NCBI GenBank assembly: GCA_030407085.1 | Contig: CM059586.1 | Location: 86,921,501 to 86,985,500, forward strand | DNA: 64,000 bases | Direction: 5' to 3' | Source of the DNA: Trichopria drosophilae | Taxonomy: Eukaryota; Arthropoda; Insecta; Hymenoptera; Diapriidae | Shown: one piece after another, positions 48,596-60,264 of the stretch | Layout of the letters: the number at the start of each line of letters is the position of its first letter | How positions within the stretch are numbered: the first letter of the stretch is position 1 | Made by a program: the position numbers and the translations under genes | The notes under the pieces: model-generated | Seen by the model: the letters and a program-made list of their open reading frames with translations, nothing else | The model's database searches: none | What the model was told of the DNA's origin: nothing

Positions 48596-51500
48596 TTAAC
48601 ATTTTTTTCTCCATATCAATATTTTGTTATTAGCTGGCATATCAATAATTTTAAATAATTCAAGATTGTTTTCATGCGCTAATTTCTTTAAGTCTGCGAT
48701 ATCTCTTATTCCCCACTTGGGATTTTGAGATCGTAATGACTTATCGAACTGAACATTACTGTCCGGAAAGATTTTCCCATCAACCCCGAACGGGCCGTAC
48801 GTGAACATAATACCATTGTCTTTCAGTAAACTTCCTGAATTTTTAAACAATCCGACAGAGCATTCGAATGGTGAGATGTGCATAAGATTTGCGTTGTATA
48901 TGTAGTCGAAGGTTTTCTCTTTGAAAATTCCACCACCCCAAGATCGGTAGTCGGTAATTATATCGATTCTCATCGGTGTTATCACATTGGAAAAGCCACC
49001 TGTGTGACTTTGGATGCTTTCGAGGAGAGTTGGTTCGTATTCTGATGGATAGAAGGTCACTTGGGGAAAATGAGGCGCAAAATGAGCTACGTGCTGTCCA
49101 GAACCGGACGATATTTCAAGAAACGTCTGGTCCGGGCCACGACGAATATAGTCTCGTAGAACTGACAATATCGGATCTTTATTACGTTCTGCTGCGGGAT
49201 ACGTTAGTTTTTTTGCTGCCATTGAACTTGCTCTGGAAACAAAAGTCATCAATTAAAAATTGTGTAAAAAAACACTGTTCATAAAACTTCTTTTTCCGAT
49301 ATATTTTAAATAAATATGTTCAATAAAACATGTATTTCTTGGTCATCATCACGGAAAATGGAAATAAATAAACAAAAAACTTCAAAAATTACGTTTCGGC
49401 TAACTTTTTGTAGCCCACATCAGAAATTTATTCTGTAAAATAATACAAAAAAAATGTTTATATACATTAACAAAAATTATCATACAAATTTTAAAAAAAT
49501 TATACATAAAAAAATATTAAGTGACATGATAAAATAAATTATACATATACAAAAAATATGAAAAAAATAAGTAATAATTGTAAAAACATTTTTTATACAC
49601 TTATAACGAGAAGACAAACATTGACATAAAATAAAAAGTATGTTTCTTACCTAAAAATTATGTAAAAACTTCTAATTAAGTCCAATAGTGAAAATTTAAA
49701 AACCAACGAAATAAAGTTAACAATTGTTGTTTGAAAATTAAAATTTAGAACTAAGTTGCCTGAGTTCTTGTTTGGAACTGAAATATTCAATACATTGTCA
49801 ATGTAAGTCTTTTCCAAATAAACATATACAACGATGAGTAGTTTAATTACATATAAAGACACATATACAGTAGTACCTCTCTTATTCTAATCGTTCCCTC
49901 GCAAGTCTTCTCCCACTATCAAACGAAAAGTCAACGAAAAATATTGTCCACGAATCACAAACTCGCAAGCAAAGTAAGTGGGGGTAAGGGGAAAATTAGA
50001 ATAAGAGTGGTCGGCGCCTTGAAAAACTTTACTAATTAGAATAAGAGAGGTCCTACTGTACCATGCTCTATTTCAATCCATTTTAAGATATGGAATAATC
50101 ATATGGGGAGGTGCATATGATAACGTTTTAAAGAAGATTGCAGTGATCCAAAAATCGGCACTCAAGATCATTATGAAAAAGAGAAAAGATTATCCATCCG
50201 ATTGTATTTACCAAGAAAGTGGCATCTACTTTACGATATTAGGAAAATTTCCTATCTTACAGCAGTGACTCAAGTACACAAATCTGTAGATACCAAAAAA
50301 TTGGTTAGCAATACTAGAAGTGCTTCAAATGGAGAAGTATTGGTCCCAGTAAGACAGACGGAAGTAGGGAGGAAATGTTTTGATTACTATGGAGCTGTTT
50401 GCTATAATGCGATACCAAAGAACATCATAATTTTAAAAGATGGAAAGATTTTTAGACGATTACTTCAGAAATGGTTTAGGCATAAGAATAGTGTAGGGAT
50501 TGCAAGTTACTTTAGGAATAGATACATGCGCAAAACTGTATTACTATAGGTAAGTATTATATTCTCGACTGTGATAAAAGTGTTATAAAATCTCAATATG
50601 ATTGTAAATTGGTGCTCTGGTAATCATCTAAGTTTAAATTACAACAAATGCAAATCAATATCCTTTTCTTCAACACATTCGGTTTTTGACTTTCAGTATA
50701 TGATTGGAAATCGAGCAATAGACAATGTTACAAGCATAACAGACCTCGGAGTATTGATCAATAGTACATTACATTTCGTCCCTCATCTTAATTTAGTGTA
50801 CACAAGGCAGCCAAGCAATTAGGGTTTTTATTTAGATCAACTAAATGTTTTATGGATACTAGTGCCATAATACACATCTTTAAAACCCTTGTTCTTCCAA
50901 ACTTATTGTTCGCATCTCAAATTTGGTCACCGTATACTGTTAAACATATTGGCCAATTAGAGAAAATTCAAAGGAAATTCATTAGATTTCTGTCAACTAA
51001 AATTGTTAGGCCTATGTCTAGATTCTGTCATGACTTTAATGAATTTTCCAAATACTTTATGTTACCTACTGTAAAGTCAATTCATATAGTCAATGACTTA
51101 ACTTTAGTGTACAAGATTCTACAATGCCACATTAACTCTACAGCACTGCATTCTTTATTCATAAGTCGTGATATATCGTATGGCTGTAGAAATATATGCC
51201 CATTTTCAGTTAGAAATTTTAAAAATAAATCTGGTTTTCATGCAGCTCTCCCTCGTATAACAAGATTATGGAATAACATGTCGGGCAAATGCAATGTTAA
51301 TGGGTCTCTTTCTGAATTTGTAACCTTATGTAAGAAATTGCAACTCTGTTATTATGATCCATGAGCTTTATCATATTTCAAGAATGGTTTTGTTAGTTTA
51401 TTTAACCTTTTCAGTTATTTCATTAAATTTATATATTTTCTTATATTAATGTTAAGCGACAATTATTGTTTTCTCTGTATAAGGGCTGTTTAGCCCGTGT

Positions 51501-51980
51501 AAAAGTTAATAAATAAAAATAAAATGAAATATTTTTAGTTAAATTTCAGAGCCATACTGAAGTACTTAAAGTACTTATGTGACATACAGCATACAGTAGA
51601 ACCTCTCTTATTCTAATTAGTAAAGTTTTTCAAGATGGCGCCGACCTCTCTTATTCTAATTTTCCCCTTACCCCTACTTACTTTGCTTGCGAGCTTGTGA
51701 TTCGTGGACAATATTTTTCGTTTACTTTTCGTGTGATAGTGGGAGAAGACTTGTGGGGGAACGATTAGAATAAGAGAGGCTGGGCAATTAGAATAAGAGA
51801 GGTCCTACTGTATATATATTATTTAGTTTATAAATGTTACTTATTAGGAAACTTATTTCGATGTATTTCACCATTAGATATGTAATGCAATATGTATATA
51901 TGCTATCTGAATAAATATTATTATTATTATTATATTTATATTACTCACCTATGAGTTGCAGCACAGTGGATAACATTCAT
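48596..51980 (-). CDS. METTL26: Methyltransferase-like protein 26 (DUF938), two exons
   Basis: Small class-I methyltransferase-like protein, conserved in animals and bacteria, with no firmly known substrate. Exon 2 is 49232-48596 on the minus strand. It contains LTYPAAERNKDPIL, the SAM-binding motif FLEISSGSGQHVAHFAP, and later WGGGIFKEKTFDYIYNANLM, all typical of the family. An AG acceptor precedes 49232. Exon 1, 51980-51949, encodes MNVIHCAATHR across the junction and ends in a GTGAGT donor. Phase and frame fit, giving about 222 residues. The ATG at 49252 is intronic and the one inside exon 2 (MAAKK) would be an alternative start. The intron is 2.7 kb and holds two LINE fragments between inverted MITEs. 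Confidence 0.9.
49392..49423 (-). ncRNA. Hammerhead-ribozyme-like motif
   Basis: The minus strand reads CTGATGT, a stem GGCTA/TAGCC, then GAAACG. The GAAA side is intact; A9 of CUGAUGA is T. A possible stem I (CAGAA...TTTCTG) sits just 5'. Such motifs occur in Penelope-like elements and retrozymes (family knowledge). Confidence 0.35.
49868..50058. mobile_element. MITE, family A, copy 1
   Basis: 191 bp with ends CAGTAGTACCTCTCTTATTC and its complement closing CCTACTG, flanked by TA on both sides. Pogo/Tigger-like ends; no coding capacity. The copy at 51594-51810 is in the opposite orientation. Confidence 0.85.
50062..50549 (+). pseudogene. LINE C-terminal fragment, same group as 11.5-kb element
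   Basis: Starts with LRYGIIIWGGAYDNVLKKI, shifts frame near 50205, and continues through VPVRQTEVGRKCFDYYGAVC. The motif order matches the C-terminus of the LINE at 15.9-16.3 kb. It directly abuts the right end of MITE copy 1. Confidence 0.75.
50556..51540 (+). pseudogene. LINE RT/C-terminal fragment of a second group
   Basis: Begins just after the YADD box (WCSGNHLSLNYNKCKSISF), has a stop near 50820, then continues from MDTSAIIHIFKTLVLPN to the end at 51364. It resembles the fragments at 22.7 and 29.2 kb. The A-rich tail TAATAAATAAAAATAAAA is near 51507. Confidence 0.8.
51594..51810. mobile_element. MITE, family A, copy 2
   Basis: 217 bp, ends CAGTAGAACCTCTCTTATTC and complement, TA-flanked, with interior matching copy 1 reversed. 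It carries about 25 extra bases near the right end, where the terminal sequence is partly duplicated. Confidence 0.85.
51949..51980 (-). CDS. METTL26: METTL26 exon 1 (10 residues)
   Basis: ATG at 51980, then ten codons, then AG and a consensus GTGAGT donor on the minus strand. Splicing to 49232 keeps the frame. The short Cys/His-containing N-terminus could extend the protein or act as a weak targeting peptide; that is inference. The exon lies only about 150 bp from the DNAJC21 stop. Confidence 0.7.
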
Positions 51981-52130
51981 GATCGACACTTAAGTTTAAG
52001 TAGATTTCCTTATCGAGATGCCTGAAAATTTGAAACACGAAGAAAAGTTCAAATGGTCACAATCGTTTCATTCCATTTATTGATACATAATTTATACAAA
52101 TTATTATTCGGCACAGATTCTTACAATTTA

Positions 52131-54182
52131 TTAGCTGGATGAATTGGAACTAATGACAGTCTGTCGCGTGTCAATCACTTTATTAGATTTCCCTTGTCCT
52201 TTGGTTTTCTTATCTGCCGATTTCTTCGTTTTTGTCGCAGCAGACGGCAGGTAAACAGAATGGTCGGTGTCTCTTAAATGTTCGAATAAACGATTCTTGC
52301 TTGAAAATTCATATTTGCAGGTGACGCAAATCAAATCTGTCTTGTCTGGTAAATCGAGACTTTTCGATGCTTTTCTGGTACGATCGAGACTTTTCGAAGT
52401 TTTTCTGGTACGATCATTCTTTATTCGTTCTTCTCCTGCAGCCTGTCTTTGAGCTTTTCTCAGTTCTTTTGCTTTTTTACCCTTTTTCTTCCCTGGAACT
52501 GGAGAAACTGTTTCCTGAGGCGAATCGTTGCTTTCGCTCAATTTTCCTGGAATGTCTTCCGGTGAATTTTCAGTTGATTTTTCTCCCTTTTCTATATTTA
52601 CATCCTCGCCGACGCTGGATTGTTTAGAGACAGATTCTGACTGTCCTGCTTGGTCTTCTTTCCTTTGTTGTTTTCTTCGTTGTTTTTTCGACAGTCCCAT
52701 GTAGAGATTCACTTCTTGATCTTCTTCGTCGGAATCGTCATCCAAAACAGCTTTTCGAACATTTTTTCCTTTTTTCTTTTTCTGTTTTTTAGTTTTTACA
52801 ACAACATCCGATTCGTCTTGATCAGATATTAATTCGTCTTCCGATGTCTGGGTACCGCCGTCTTTACTGTTTTGTTGGCTGCGTGATAAATCCTTGCCAA
52901 GAATATAACCTCCAAGAGAGTCTGTAACGTTAGCACCTGCATCTCCGTATTTCGAAGGTCCTTTTGCTCTCTGTTTCTTACAATCGGTATCGTCGTCCGA
53001 TATCAATTCTTCGTCAGACGTTGGTATATTATCAGTTTTAGCATCTGTCGCAGGTGGATTTAAAAGAAAATCTGGGATTTCTGGACCAGTTGCCAGATGA
53101 ATTTTGTCGTTTTTATTTTCTAAATCTTTAGCGTCAACTTCTTTACTTTTGGAATTATATTTGGCATCTTCTTCCATTTCTTTCTTCATCAATGCCACAT
53201 TGTCGTTATGAGCTTTAGAATTCTCGTGATTACTATACGATTTGGGAGATTTAAAAAGTTTGTTACACGCTACGCAATAACACGATCCGGAGTAGTCTGT
53301 CTCGGAATCTTTGTCTTCACTGTCAGACGAGCCTGTTTCACTGAACTGAGCCATTAGGTTCGCTTCGATATGTTCCAGTTCCGATTCAATGTTGGAAAAC
53401 TTGGTCCATTCTGGTTCGACATGTTCCTTTAACTGTTTCTGTCTTTCCAGCAATTGCTGTCGTTTTCTTTCTTCAACCTTTCTTACATTTTCCTTCGCTT
53501 TTGCAGCTAGTTTTAAACCATGAGCTTGAACCCTTTTATCTCGCTTACGAACAAACGCAACCAAGTTTCTTACTTGTTCGTTACGTTCTTTTTTCGCTTT
53601 ATCTCTAACTTTCTTATTTTCTTTTTCCACTAACCGTAAAACACGACGATTAGGAGTGTCTCGAATGTCGTAAGGATCTAGCCAAGCGAAAGACCGCTTT
53701 GTACTGAAACTTTGCCAATATGCATAAAAGTTATGAACTTCCTCTTCGTAAGAACTTTGAGAATTTCCAAAACCAGGTATTTCTACGTCAGAGTCTCCTT
53801 CTTTAGAAAATTCAGCGTCTTCTGCAGCTAGTTTCTCGAAAGCTGTTCGATATACCGTATAAAATCCTTTTTCATCGTCGCCGTATCCCTTAAAACATCC
53901 GGATGAAAAAAATTGGAACAAGTCTATCGAATCATCCTTATAATCGTCTCCGATTCCACCTTTAAGGATTGCTTCACGATGATTATCGTACCACGCTCTT
54001 TCGTGCGAGTCGCTTAGAACTTCCCACGCTTGCTGAACTAACTGGAATTGCTCCTTTGCCTCGTGAGGATTATCGAGATTCTTGTCGGGATGCCATCTGA
54101 GCGCAAGCTTTCGGTACGCTTTTTTTATGTCGTCATCTCCAGCAGTTAGGGTGACTCCTAGTACTTCATAGTGACATTTCAT
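52131..54182 (-). CDS. DNAJC21: DnaJ homolog subfamily C member 21 (Jjj1-like)
   Basis: Cytosolic J protein that stimulates Hsp70 during late 60S ribosomal subunit maturation in the known family (yeast Jjj1). A single open frame of 683 residues runs from ATG 54182 to the stop at 52131. The J domain is at residues 1-70 with the HPD motif at 31-33 (LRWHPDKN). A charged coiled region follows. Two U1-like C2H2 fingers are present: CYCVACNKLFKSPKSYSNH about residue 300 and LICVTCKYEFSSKNRLFEH near the C-terminus. Acidic and Lys-rich stretches lie between. It is longer than human DNAJC21 (about 531), mostly through the linker. No intron was found in the coding region. AATAAA on this strand at about 52077-52082 gives a very short 3' UTR. 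Confidence 0.96.
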   Translation of the reverse strand: MKCHYEVLGVTLTAGDDDIKKAYRKLALRWHPDKNLDNPHEAKEQFQLVQQAWEVLSDSHERAWYDNHREAILKGGIGDDYKDDSIDLFQFFSSGCFKGYGDDEKGFYTVYRTAFEKLAAEDAEFSKEGDSDVEIPGFGNSQSSYEEEVHNFYAYWQSFSTKRSFAWLDPYDIRDTPNRRVLRLVEKENKKVRDKAKKERNEQVRNLVAFVRKRDKRVQAHGLKLAAKAKENVRKVEERKRQQLLERQKQLKEHVEPEWTKFSNIESELEHIEANLMAQFSETGSSDSEDKDSETDYSGSCYCVACNKLFKSPKSYSNHENSKAHNDNVALMKKEMEEDAKYNSKSKEVDAKDLENKNDKIHLATGPEIPDFLLNPPATDAKTDNIPTSDEELISDDDTDCKKQRAKGPSKYGDAGANVTDSLGGYILGKDLSRSQQNSKDGGTQTSEDELISDQDESDVVVKTKKQKKKKGKNVRKAVLDDDSDEEDQEVNLYMGLSKKQRRKQQRKEDQAGQSESVSKQSSVGEDVNIEKGEKSTENSPEDIPGKLSESNDSPQETVSPVPGKKKGKKAKELRKAQRQAAGEERIKNDRTRKTSKSLDRTRKASKSLDLPDKTDLICVTCKYEFSSKNRLFEHLRDTDHSVYLPSAATKTKKSADKKTKGQGKSNKVIDTRQTVISSNSSS

Positions 54183-55380
54183 TTTATTTCACCACAGAGG
54201 TACTTATTTCTAATATATTTAGTTCAGGACTTTTAAATACAGGTGAGAAAATTAAAAAAAGGAAATACTACAAATCGTTTAAATAAAAAGTAAATATAAG
54301 ACAATTAAAATGAAAATCCATTTAAAATTGAAAGTAAATCATTTGAAATAATATTCTAAGATGCAGATTTAGAAACGTTCATATAAAATTGGAAAACGTT
54401 TATATGTTATTGGATTTCTAACCTCAAAACTTCTTCGGTTTATAGTATATTACATAAAATCGCGCTTGAAAATCCATAAGGATTTCGTTGCATTTGTTAT
54501 ATTTGCATTGATTAAGGATACAGTCAATATTTTGTACACTTTCCTTGGTGAAATAAAATTATCTTCGTTTCGAAATGTACAGATAGTGCAACAGTGGGTA
54601 CGATGCAGTATGATGCATATTACATATACATATATGTATGATATATATACGCAATGTTTTTGGAAACGCCTTCGTATAAAGGTTAGGTAAAAATCGGAGG
54701 AGCAAGACGAAATGGACGAAACGATCAATCGCGTTTGAAATCTTTTGCGCTTGCCGCAATACACACATTCATTGATTTAAACTGTGGTACTTGGTAATAG
54801 TGTATGTAATGGATATATAGGTCGAGTTGTCTGTCGCAGTCTGTCGCTCTTGGTCAGTCGGGTGAGAAAAGATAAAATTCTATAAATATAATTTTAATGA
54901 AACTGTGCCAAATGAGATTGTTCATTTTTGTGCTTACCACTGCTAAAAAGTTTTCCATTCTACAGCGCCATCGTCCTTTACATTATGACGTTTTTAAAAG
55001 CAGGAAGTGACTATACGGATGTGCCGCTATAAATACATATATATACGATATGTATACAACAGGATGTCCATGCGGTACAAATCGAAGCGTACCGAACACT
55101 CAAAATGTCCAATTCACTCTCACTCCACACTTGGATTAAGCTCAAACGTTAAAAATGTTCAGAAATTATGCAACAGTACAGGAAATTACGAAATTTGTAT
55201 AACAAAAATCTGGATTGAATCAGCAAGACAAAGTAGTTTGATATGTCGCCGCCATGCGCAGTCGCGACGCTCTAGCATACCTACAAGCCGGTGATTCTCG
55301 TTGTAGAAGTTGGATTTGTCTTTGCTTATAAGGGTTTTAATTTTTAATGGTCAAGTTCCATTATGACGATGATGAGACAA
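54183..55380 (-). other. DNAJC21 5' flank
   Basis: Should contain the DNAJC21 promoter. AT-rich with TA-rich patches (54625-54655) and no recognisable coding frame or repeat structure. Confidence 0.4.
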
Positions 55381-56079
55381 CCCAGTAAACGAAAAGGGAT
55401 TGAGGGCTTTTATCTTTTATTCTTTTATTGAACATTCGGAATTGTGAATTCCGTTGAATTTTGATATGCAACTTTTTATTCCGCGCATTTTCATTAAATT
55501 CCCTAACCTAACCTATACCCTGGCGAAAAAATCAGATTGAAAAGGAATGACTTTCATTCCGTCTTAGTCCGTTTCATGCCGTAATCTGTCCCCTATCCAA
55601 TCCTGGCCATTCCTGTCGAATGTGTTTCGGAATGACTCAGGATTCGTTAGGATTGAACTCACGAAATGAAACGGATTGCAAATCGAGTGAGAACAACCGA
55701 AGACTGGTTCGGATTGAAATGGAGGAATGAAACGGATTGCAAATATTATTCGGAATGACTCAGGATTCGTTCGGATCGAAATCGAGGATTGGAAAGGTTT
55801 ACATTTGTGTCTCGGAATGACTGAGGATGAAAACGGATAGAATTTTCCGGTATGGCATGGCTTGTCTTCCGGATAGTCTCGGATAGCACCGGTTTCGGTC
55901 GGATTAAATTCCTATCCGGAACTTTCGCCAGGGTAATGTTTACATCAATATTCTCAAGGATTCCTTGGAATTCGTGGGAATTGCAAATTTAACTTTTCTA
56001 TTCCAGTGAATTCCATCCAATACCTTCAATAAAGGGATTCAACGGAATTCAAAATTCCAATACCTTTCCGTTTGCTGGG
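55381..56079. mobile_element. CCCAGTAAACGAAAA-family element
   Basis: Ends CCCAGTAAACGAAAAGGGAT and CCTTTCCGTTTGCTGGG. The interior is inverted, with GGAATTCxxAATTCC-type palindromes. It is interrupted by a 416-bp element (55518-55933). Confidence 0.75.
55518..55933. mobile_element. Nested TA-flanked TIR element
   Basis: TA then CCCTGGCGAAA...TTTCGCCAGGG then TA. The interior repeats GGAATGACTCAGGATTCGTT-type segments about three times. No coding frame. Confidence 0.8.
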
Positions 56080-56201
56080 AATGACGATACATAGCGACGC
56101 ATCCCACGTCGGTACTCACCGACAAAATCCAGGTGGGTTTTTTCACTTGGTCTAACCACGACCTGGTGCTTTTGGCCCATTTGACCAGGTCGAGACCATG
56201 C

Positions 56202-57319
56202 CCAGATAACACATGATATTCTCCGTATATTTGAAATTCATACGAAAATCTGTGAATATCCGTAATATTCTCATAATATACTCAGAATATCATAAACAGC
56301 ATATAAAGGTTCATATATCCTATATAGATTCTCAGAATATCCAAAACGGAATATTGTATTTATTTCGAAATTCGTATATTAGACGTATATCTCAAAGTCA
56401 TCCTGAATTTCCTACACGTACACGTTAAGTACGAACGCACCTATCGCATATCCTTTACAGTAGTCCCCATCCTAAGTTATACCGTCGATTCTTTCAAAAT
56501 GGCGGAAGTTTATCCAAAGTTATAGCCCCTCACTATCCCCACTTCCGTAAGTCTGTTTATATCCGTGCAATGAGTGCTTCTGTGTGAGTATCGTGAAGCG
56601 AGTGTGGCTCAGCGGAACAATGTGGTGGGGGAAGGAGAGGAAGAGAGTGGCATAACTTTGGGCGATATAGCTTAGGGCAGGGAGTACTTTATATTTTCTC
56701 AGAATATCGAAATCAGAATATGACATGAGACGCATTAGCACCTTTCTCGCAAGTGGTAACAGCCGAGTCCGGTATGTATATAAGAATCGACCATCCTGAG
56801 ACAAACAAGTACATCGATGCCTGTCAGAAAGTCTAATGGTCTACTACCAGGACAAAGATGGCTATAAAGAATTAAAATGCGAATAAAGGAAACTGTTGTT
56901 AACAAATAAAATTATGGAAGTGTTGCAAAAAACTTGACGAGGCCCAATCTGAACATATACGTTTTGTATAAACCTCATACTCTCAAGGGGTGAAATGTTT
57001 TTTATATTTTGTTAAGGATAAATTGATTTTTTTAACTGTAATCTTCTGGTTAGCCAAAAAATATATTACAAATATATTCGGAGAGAAGCACAGATTATTT
57101 TATATTTGATTATCGAAAATGTATGAATTATATACTATGTATATTCTCAGAATACCGTGAATAATATTCTCAGGACATCGTGAGAATATATTTTGGGCGG
57201 ATATACGTATATTGTGAGTATATTCTCAGAATATCGCAACATTTATTTCGAATATCTTCAGTATACGATATACCGAGTATGTACTGAGAATATTCTGTGA
57301 ATATCATGTGTTATGTGGG
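56202..57319. mobile_element. 1.1-kb element with ATAACACATGATATTC termini
   Basis: Ends CCCAGATAACACATGATA and the near-complement closing CATGTGTTATGTGGG. Both subterminal zones are packed with palindromic ATATTCTCAGAATAT motifs. A family C MITE (56459-56697) sits inside. Confidence 0.75.
56459..56697. mobile_element. MITE, family C
   Basis: CAGTAGTCCCCATCCTAAGT after TA at the left and an imperfect complement (CTTAGGGCAGGGAGTACTT) at the right. Its left half is repeated in reverse at 57320-57435, just outside the 1.1-kb element. Confidence 0.65.
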
Positions 57320-57435
57320 GACACACACAGAAGAATCCATTGCACGGATATAAACAAAGATACGGAAGTGGGGATAATGAGGGGCTATCGTCCGCCATTT
57401 TGAAAGAACCGACAGTATAACTTAGGATGGGGACT
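57320..57435. mobile_element. MITE family C half-copy, reversed
   Basis: Ends AACTTAGGATGGGGACTACT, the complement of the 56459 end. Only one terminus is seen; the other side is cut by the 56202-57319 element. Confidence 0.6.
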
Positions 57436-57632
57436 ACTATATTCACAAAAAAACTAAATTAAATATTTTTTTTATTTAACTCGTCACAACTTTTACAATA
57501 ATTCGAATTTCATTACGAAATTTTCAGGAAATATTCACTGTATTATCTCTAAACCAACCGCGTTTTTCGAATTTATAGATAACAAATTGGTTAAACTTCA
57601 TGCAAATACTAAAAATTCGAGAAGGGATATAA

Positions 57633-58076
57633 CCAGTAATCGAAAATGGATTGAGTGTGGGAGTCAGATGGATTCAAAAAGATTCAGTTCAATTTGTGAT
57701 TTGTCCAAATCTTGTTCCTGGGAATCCAAAAATAATTTGTGAAAATATTGAATTCCTCCGAATGCAGAAAATAGGACTCATGTTAATCCTAAATCATCCA
57801 CTTGAATAAAAAAATAATACCGTCGAAAATAGAAATAAAAGTAAATGCTTCGGATTCCAAAAGTAGAATTCATACCATTCTCTGCGAATCCATTTCAATC
57901 CAAAAATAATCTTGTCGAAAATTGAATGCAGCTGAATATCTCGGAATCCAAAAAGTCGAATTGAAACCATGAATCCATCGGAATCGAAAATTAATATTCG
58001 TGGACAAATCACAAATTAAAAGTAATTAGGAGGTATTCAAATTTCAATCCCCCCGAATCCATTTCCGATTATTGGG
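57633..58076. mobile_element. CCCAGTAAACGAAAA-family element, diverged
   Basis: Left CCAGTAATCGAAAATGGATT, right AATCCATTTCCGATTATTGG. The interior is rich in GAATCC and GGATTC motifs; no coding frame. Confidence 0.65.
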
Positions 58077-59104
58077 TTCGAAGAAGCTTTTTGAAAAATT
58101 ACTTCTGGAAAATACATTCGGATTTTCATTTACGGTTGGAGTGTCTGTAAACATTTGTAAAAATGAGAGCGCTACTAGAGCTTGCTGAAGCATGATTTTA
58201 AAAGTTAAAAAATAATTAAAAAAACATTGAATCTGTTTGGAGAAAAGAAGCTTCTGAAGAGGGAATTTAGTCATGTTAACCTCTTCGTTGGCAGAGAGAA
58301 TTCGGCAAAAAGTACCAAAACTGTACAGACATTTTTTTTCTTATACTTCGTACCTACAGTTTTTTTATCCATCATTTTGAATTTACACATTTCTAACTCA
58401 CGTTCGTAATCAGCTAAGAGTTCTTAAATAATTCCTTAGGAATGCCATCATATTCGCATCACGCCAAACGCTATGCATACTTATATAAGGAACAGCAAGC
58501 GCCTTCGCCACTTGCGAGAATAATCGGGTATGATAAGACTCAGGGCTCATTTGTACGCAACACTTGGTGCACCACCGTGCGGTGAGAGTTCGAAACAACC
58601 AATGTTGTCGACTAATTGTTCAAGTTGGCAATGTATTCTGGGCATTTTTTCACAAAGAATACTTTAGGACTACTTTTAACTATTGTCAAATACTTTACTT
58701 TTAGTCTCGAACAGTCTTCAATTCATACATTTTTTCATAAAGATTACTTTGGAACTACTTTGGAATCCTGTATTCCAAAAACGAAAAGGAATTGAAATTT
58801 TCAACATTTTTCTTTAAAATTAATTACATTCTAATCCAATATAACAGGAGAATTGAACATAAACATAACCTAAAAACTCTGACTATAGCAATTTTTACAC
58901 CTAGACACTAAAATATAATCAATTTCACCGTCGCTATAAGTACATAATACTGTAGGTGAAGGTAAACAGTGGCTGTCATGGATGCAACATTCATTTTTCT
59001 CTTTCTTTGTAATAACAAAATATATACATATAACAAAACCCAACGTATTAAAATGAATTCGTCCCAATTCAAATACATGTTCGGAAATTTACGTGAATGT
59101 TTAA

Positions 59105-60238
59105 CCACTTCACTGCGGGGAGAATTTTACAAAAGTACGCAAAATGCGGGAACAAAAATTTGGTTAGATTTTACTGCAACTTGGTGAATAGGGATTTTTT
59201 GGGACGCTGATTACACATTTGAAGTCAGATTTTTGAAATGTCTGATTCAATATGGTGGACAAATTTTCTAAATTCCAATTATTTCACTTGACACTTGTTA
59301 CTCGGGGAATCTCGTGGTCGCACATATAAATCGGAAGTCAGATTTTGAAAATTTAAAATGTCGGATTCAATATGGCGGACAAATTTTCTAAATTCCAATA
59401 TTTACTTGACACTTGTTACTCGAAAGTTTTCAGGACTGATTACGAATCTGAAGTCAGATTTCGAAAATTCGAAATGGTGGATTCAAAATTTTCTAAAAAT
59501 CAACCGTTTCGCGTGATATTTGTTTCTCGGGGGATTTCAGGATCGCCAATACGAATTTGAAGTCAGATTTTGAAATTTTAAAATGTCAGATTCATTATAG
59601 CGGACGCCTTTATCAAAATTCAAACTGATTACGAACCTTATGTCAGTTTTTGCATGACCCAAATTACGGCAATTTGTTATTCATATGTAGAGCACAGAAC
59701 AGTTCGCTTTGTTATCTGACAACAATGCTACTCGTGGCTATTATGGCTATAGGAACACTCTCGTTATTATTTATAGAATGCTTATACCGAACTTTGTTTG
59801 TACCGAAACCTTCTTCGATTCTTCAGCTACAAATCTATATTTTGAGTAAAATATTATAAGGAAAGTGTGTAAGTAGACATTATATATCGAACTAATGGGG
59901 GAAGGCTAACATCATTTTTTGACAAATTTGTCCGCCATGTTCGATCTGCCATTTTTCAAAATATATCATTAGATTTGTAATCAGCGACGTCGAAAACCCT
60001 CGGGTTTCAATCGATTTCATCATCGTATAATGCAGAAATTGACCTTATACGCTTTTGAAAAAGGGCAACGGTATGTTGTTCGGCATGCCTTATACTGTCT
60101 AGAAATGGTCCAGTTTTTAAATTGGATACATTATTGACTTCATTTGACTAATTTATGCTATGACAAAGATTTGTGTTTTTGCTGCAGTCAGACAAAAGTT
60201 CTAAATTACAAAGATCGTTGTCATTCGCAGCGAAGGGG
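59105..60238. mobile_element. TTAA element with GATTACGAA-type array
   Basis: TTAA (59101-59104) then CCACTTCACTGCGG; right end CGCAGCGAAGGGG then TTAA (60239-60242). The interior has about four plus-oriented repeat units (59180-59625) and at least one inverted unit near 59930-60010. Confidence 0.75.
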
Positions 60239-60264
60239 TTAACATATTATTATGTCCAAAAGGA

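Larger units (their letters stand above)
49233..51948 (-). other. METTL26: METTL26 intron (2.7 kb) with LINE fragments and MITEs
   Basis: GT donor and AG acceptor on the minus strand. Contains a hammerhead-like motif (49392-49423), MITE copies in opposite orientation (49868-50058 and 51594-51810) and two plus-strand LINE fragments between them. Confidence 0.8.
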
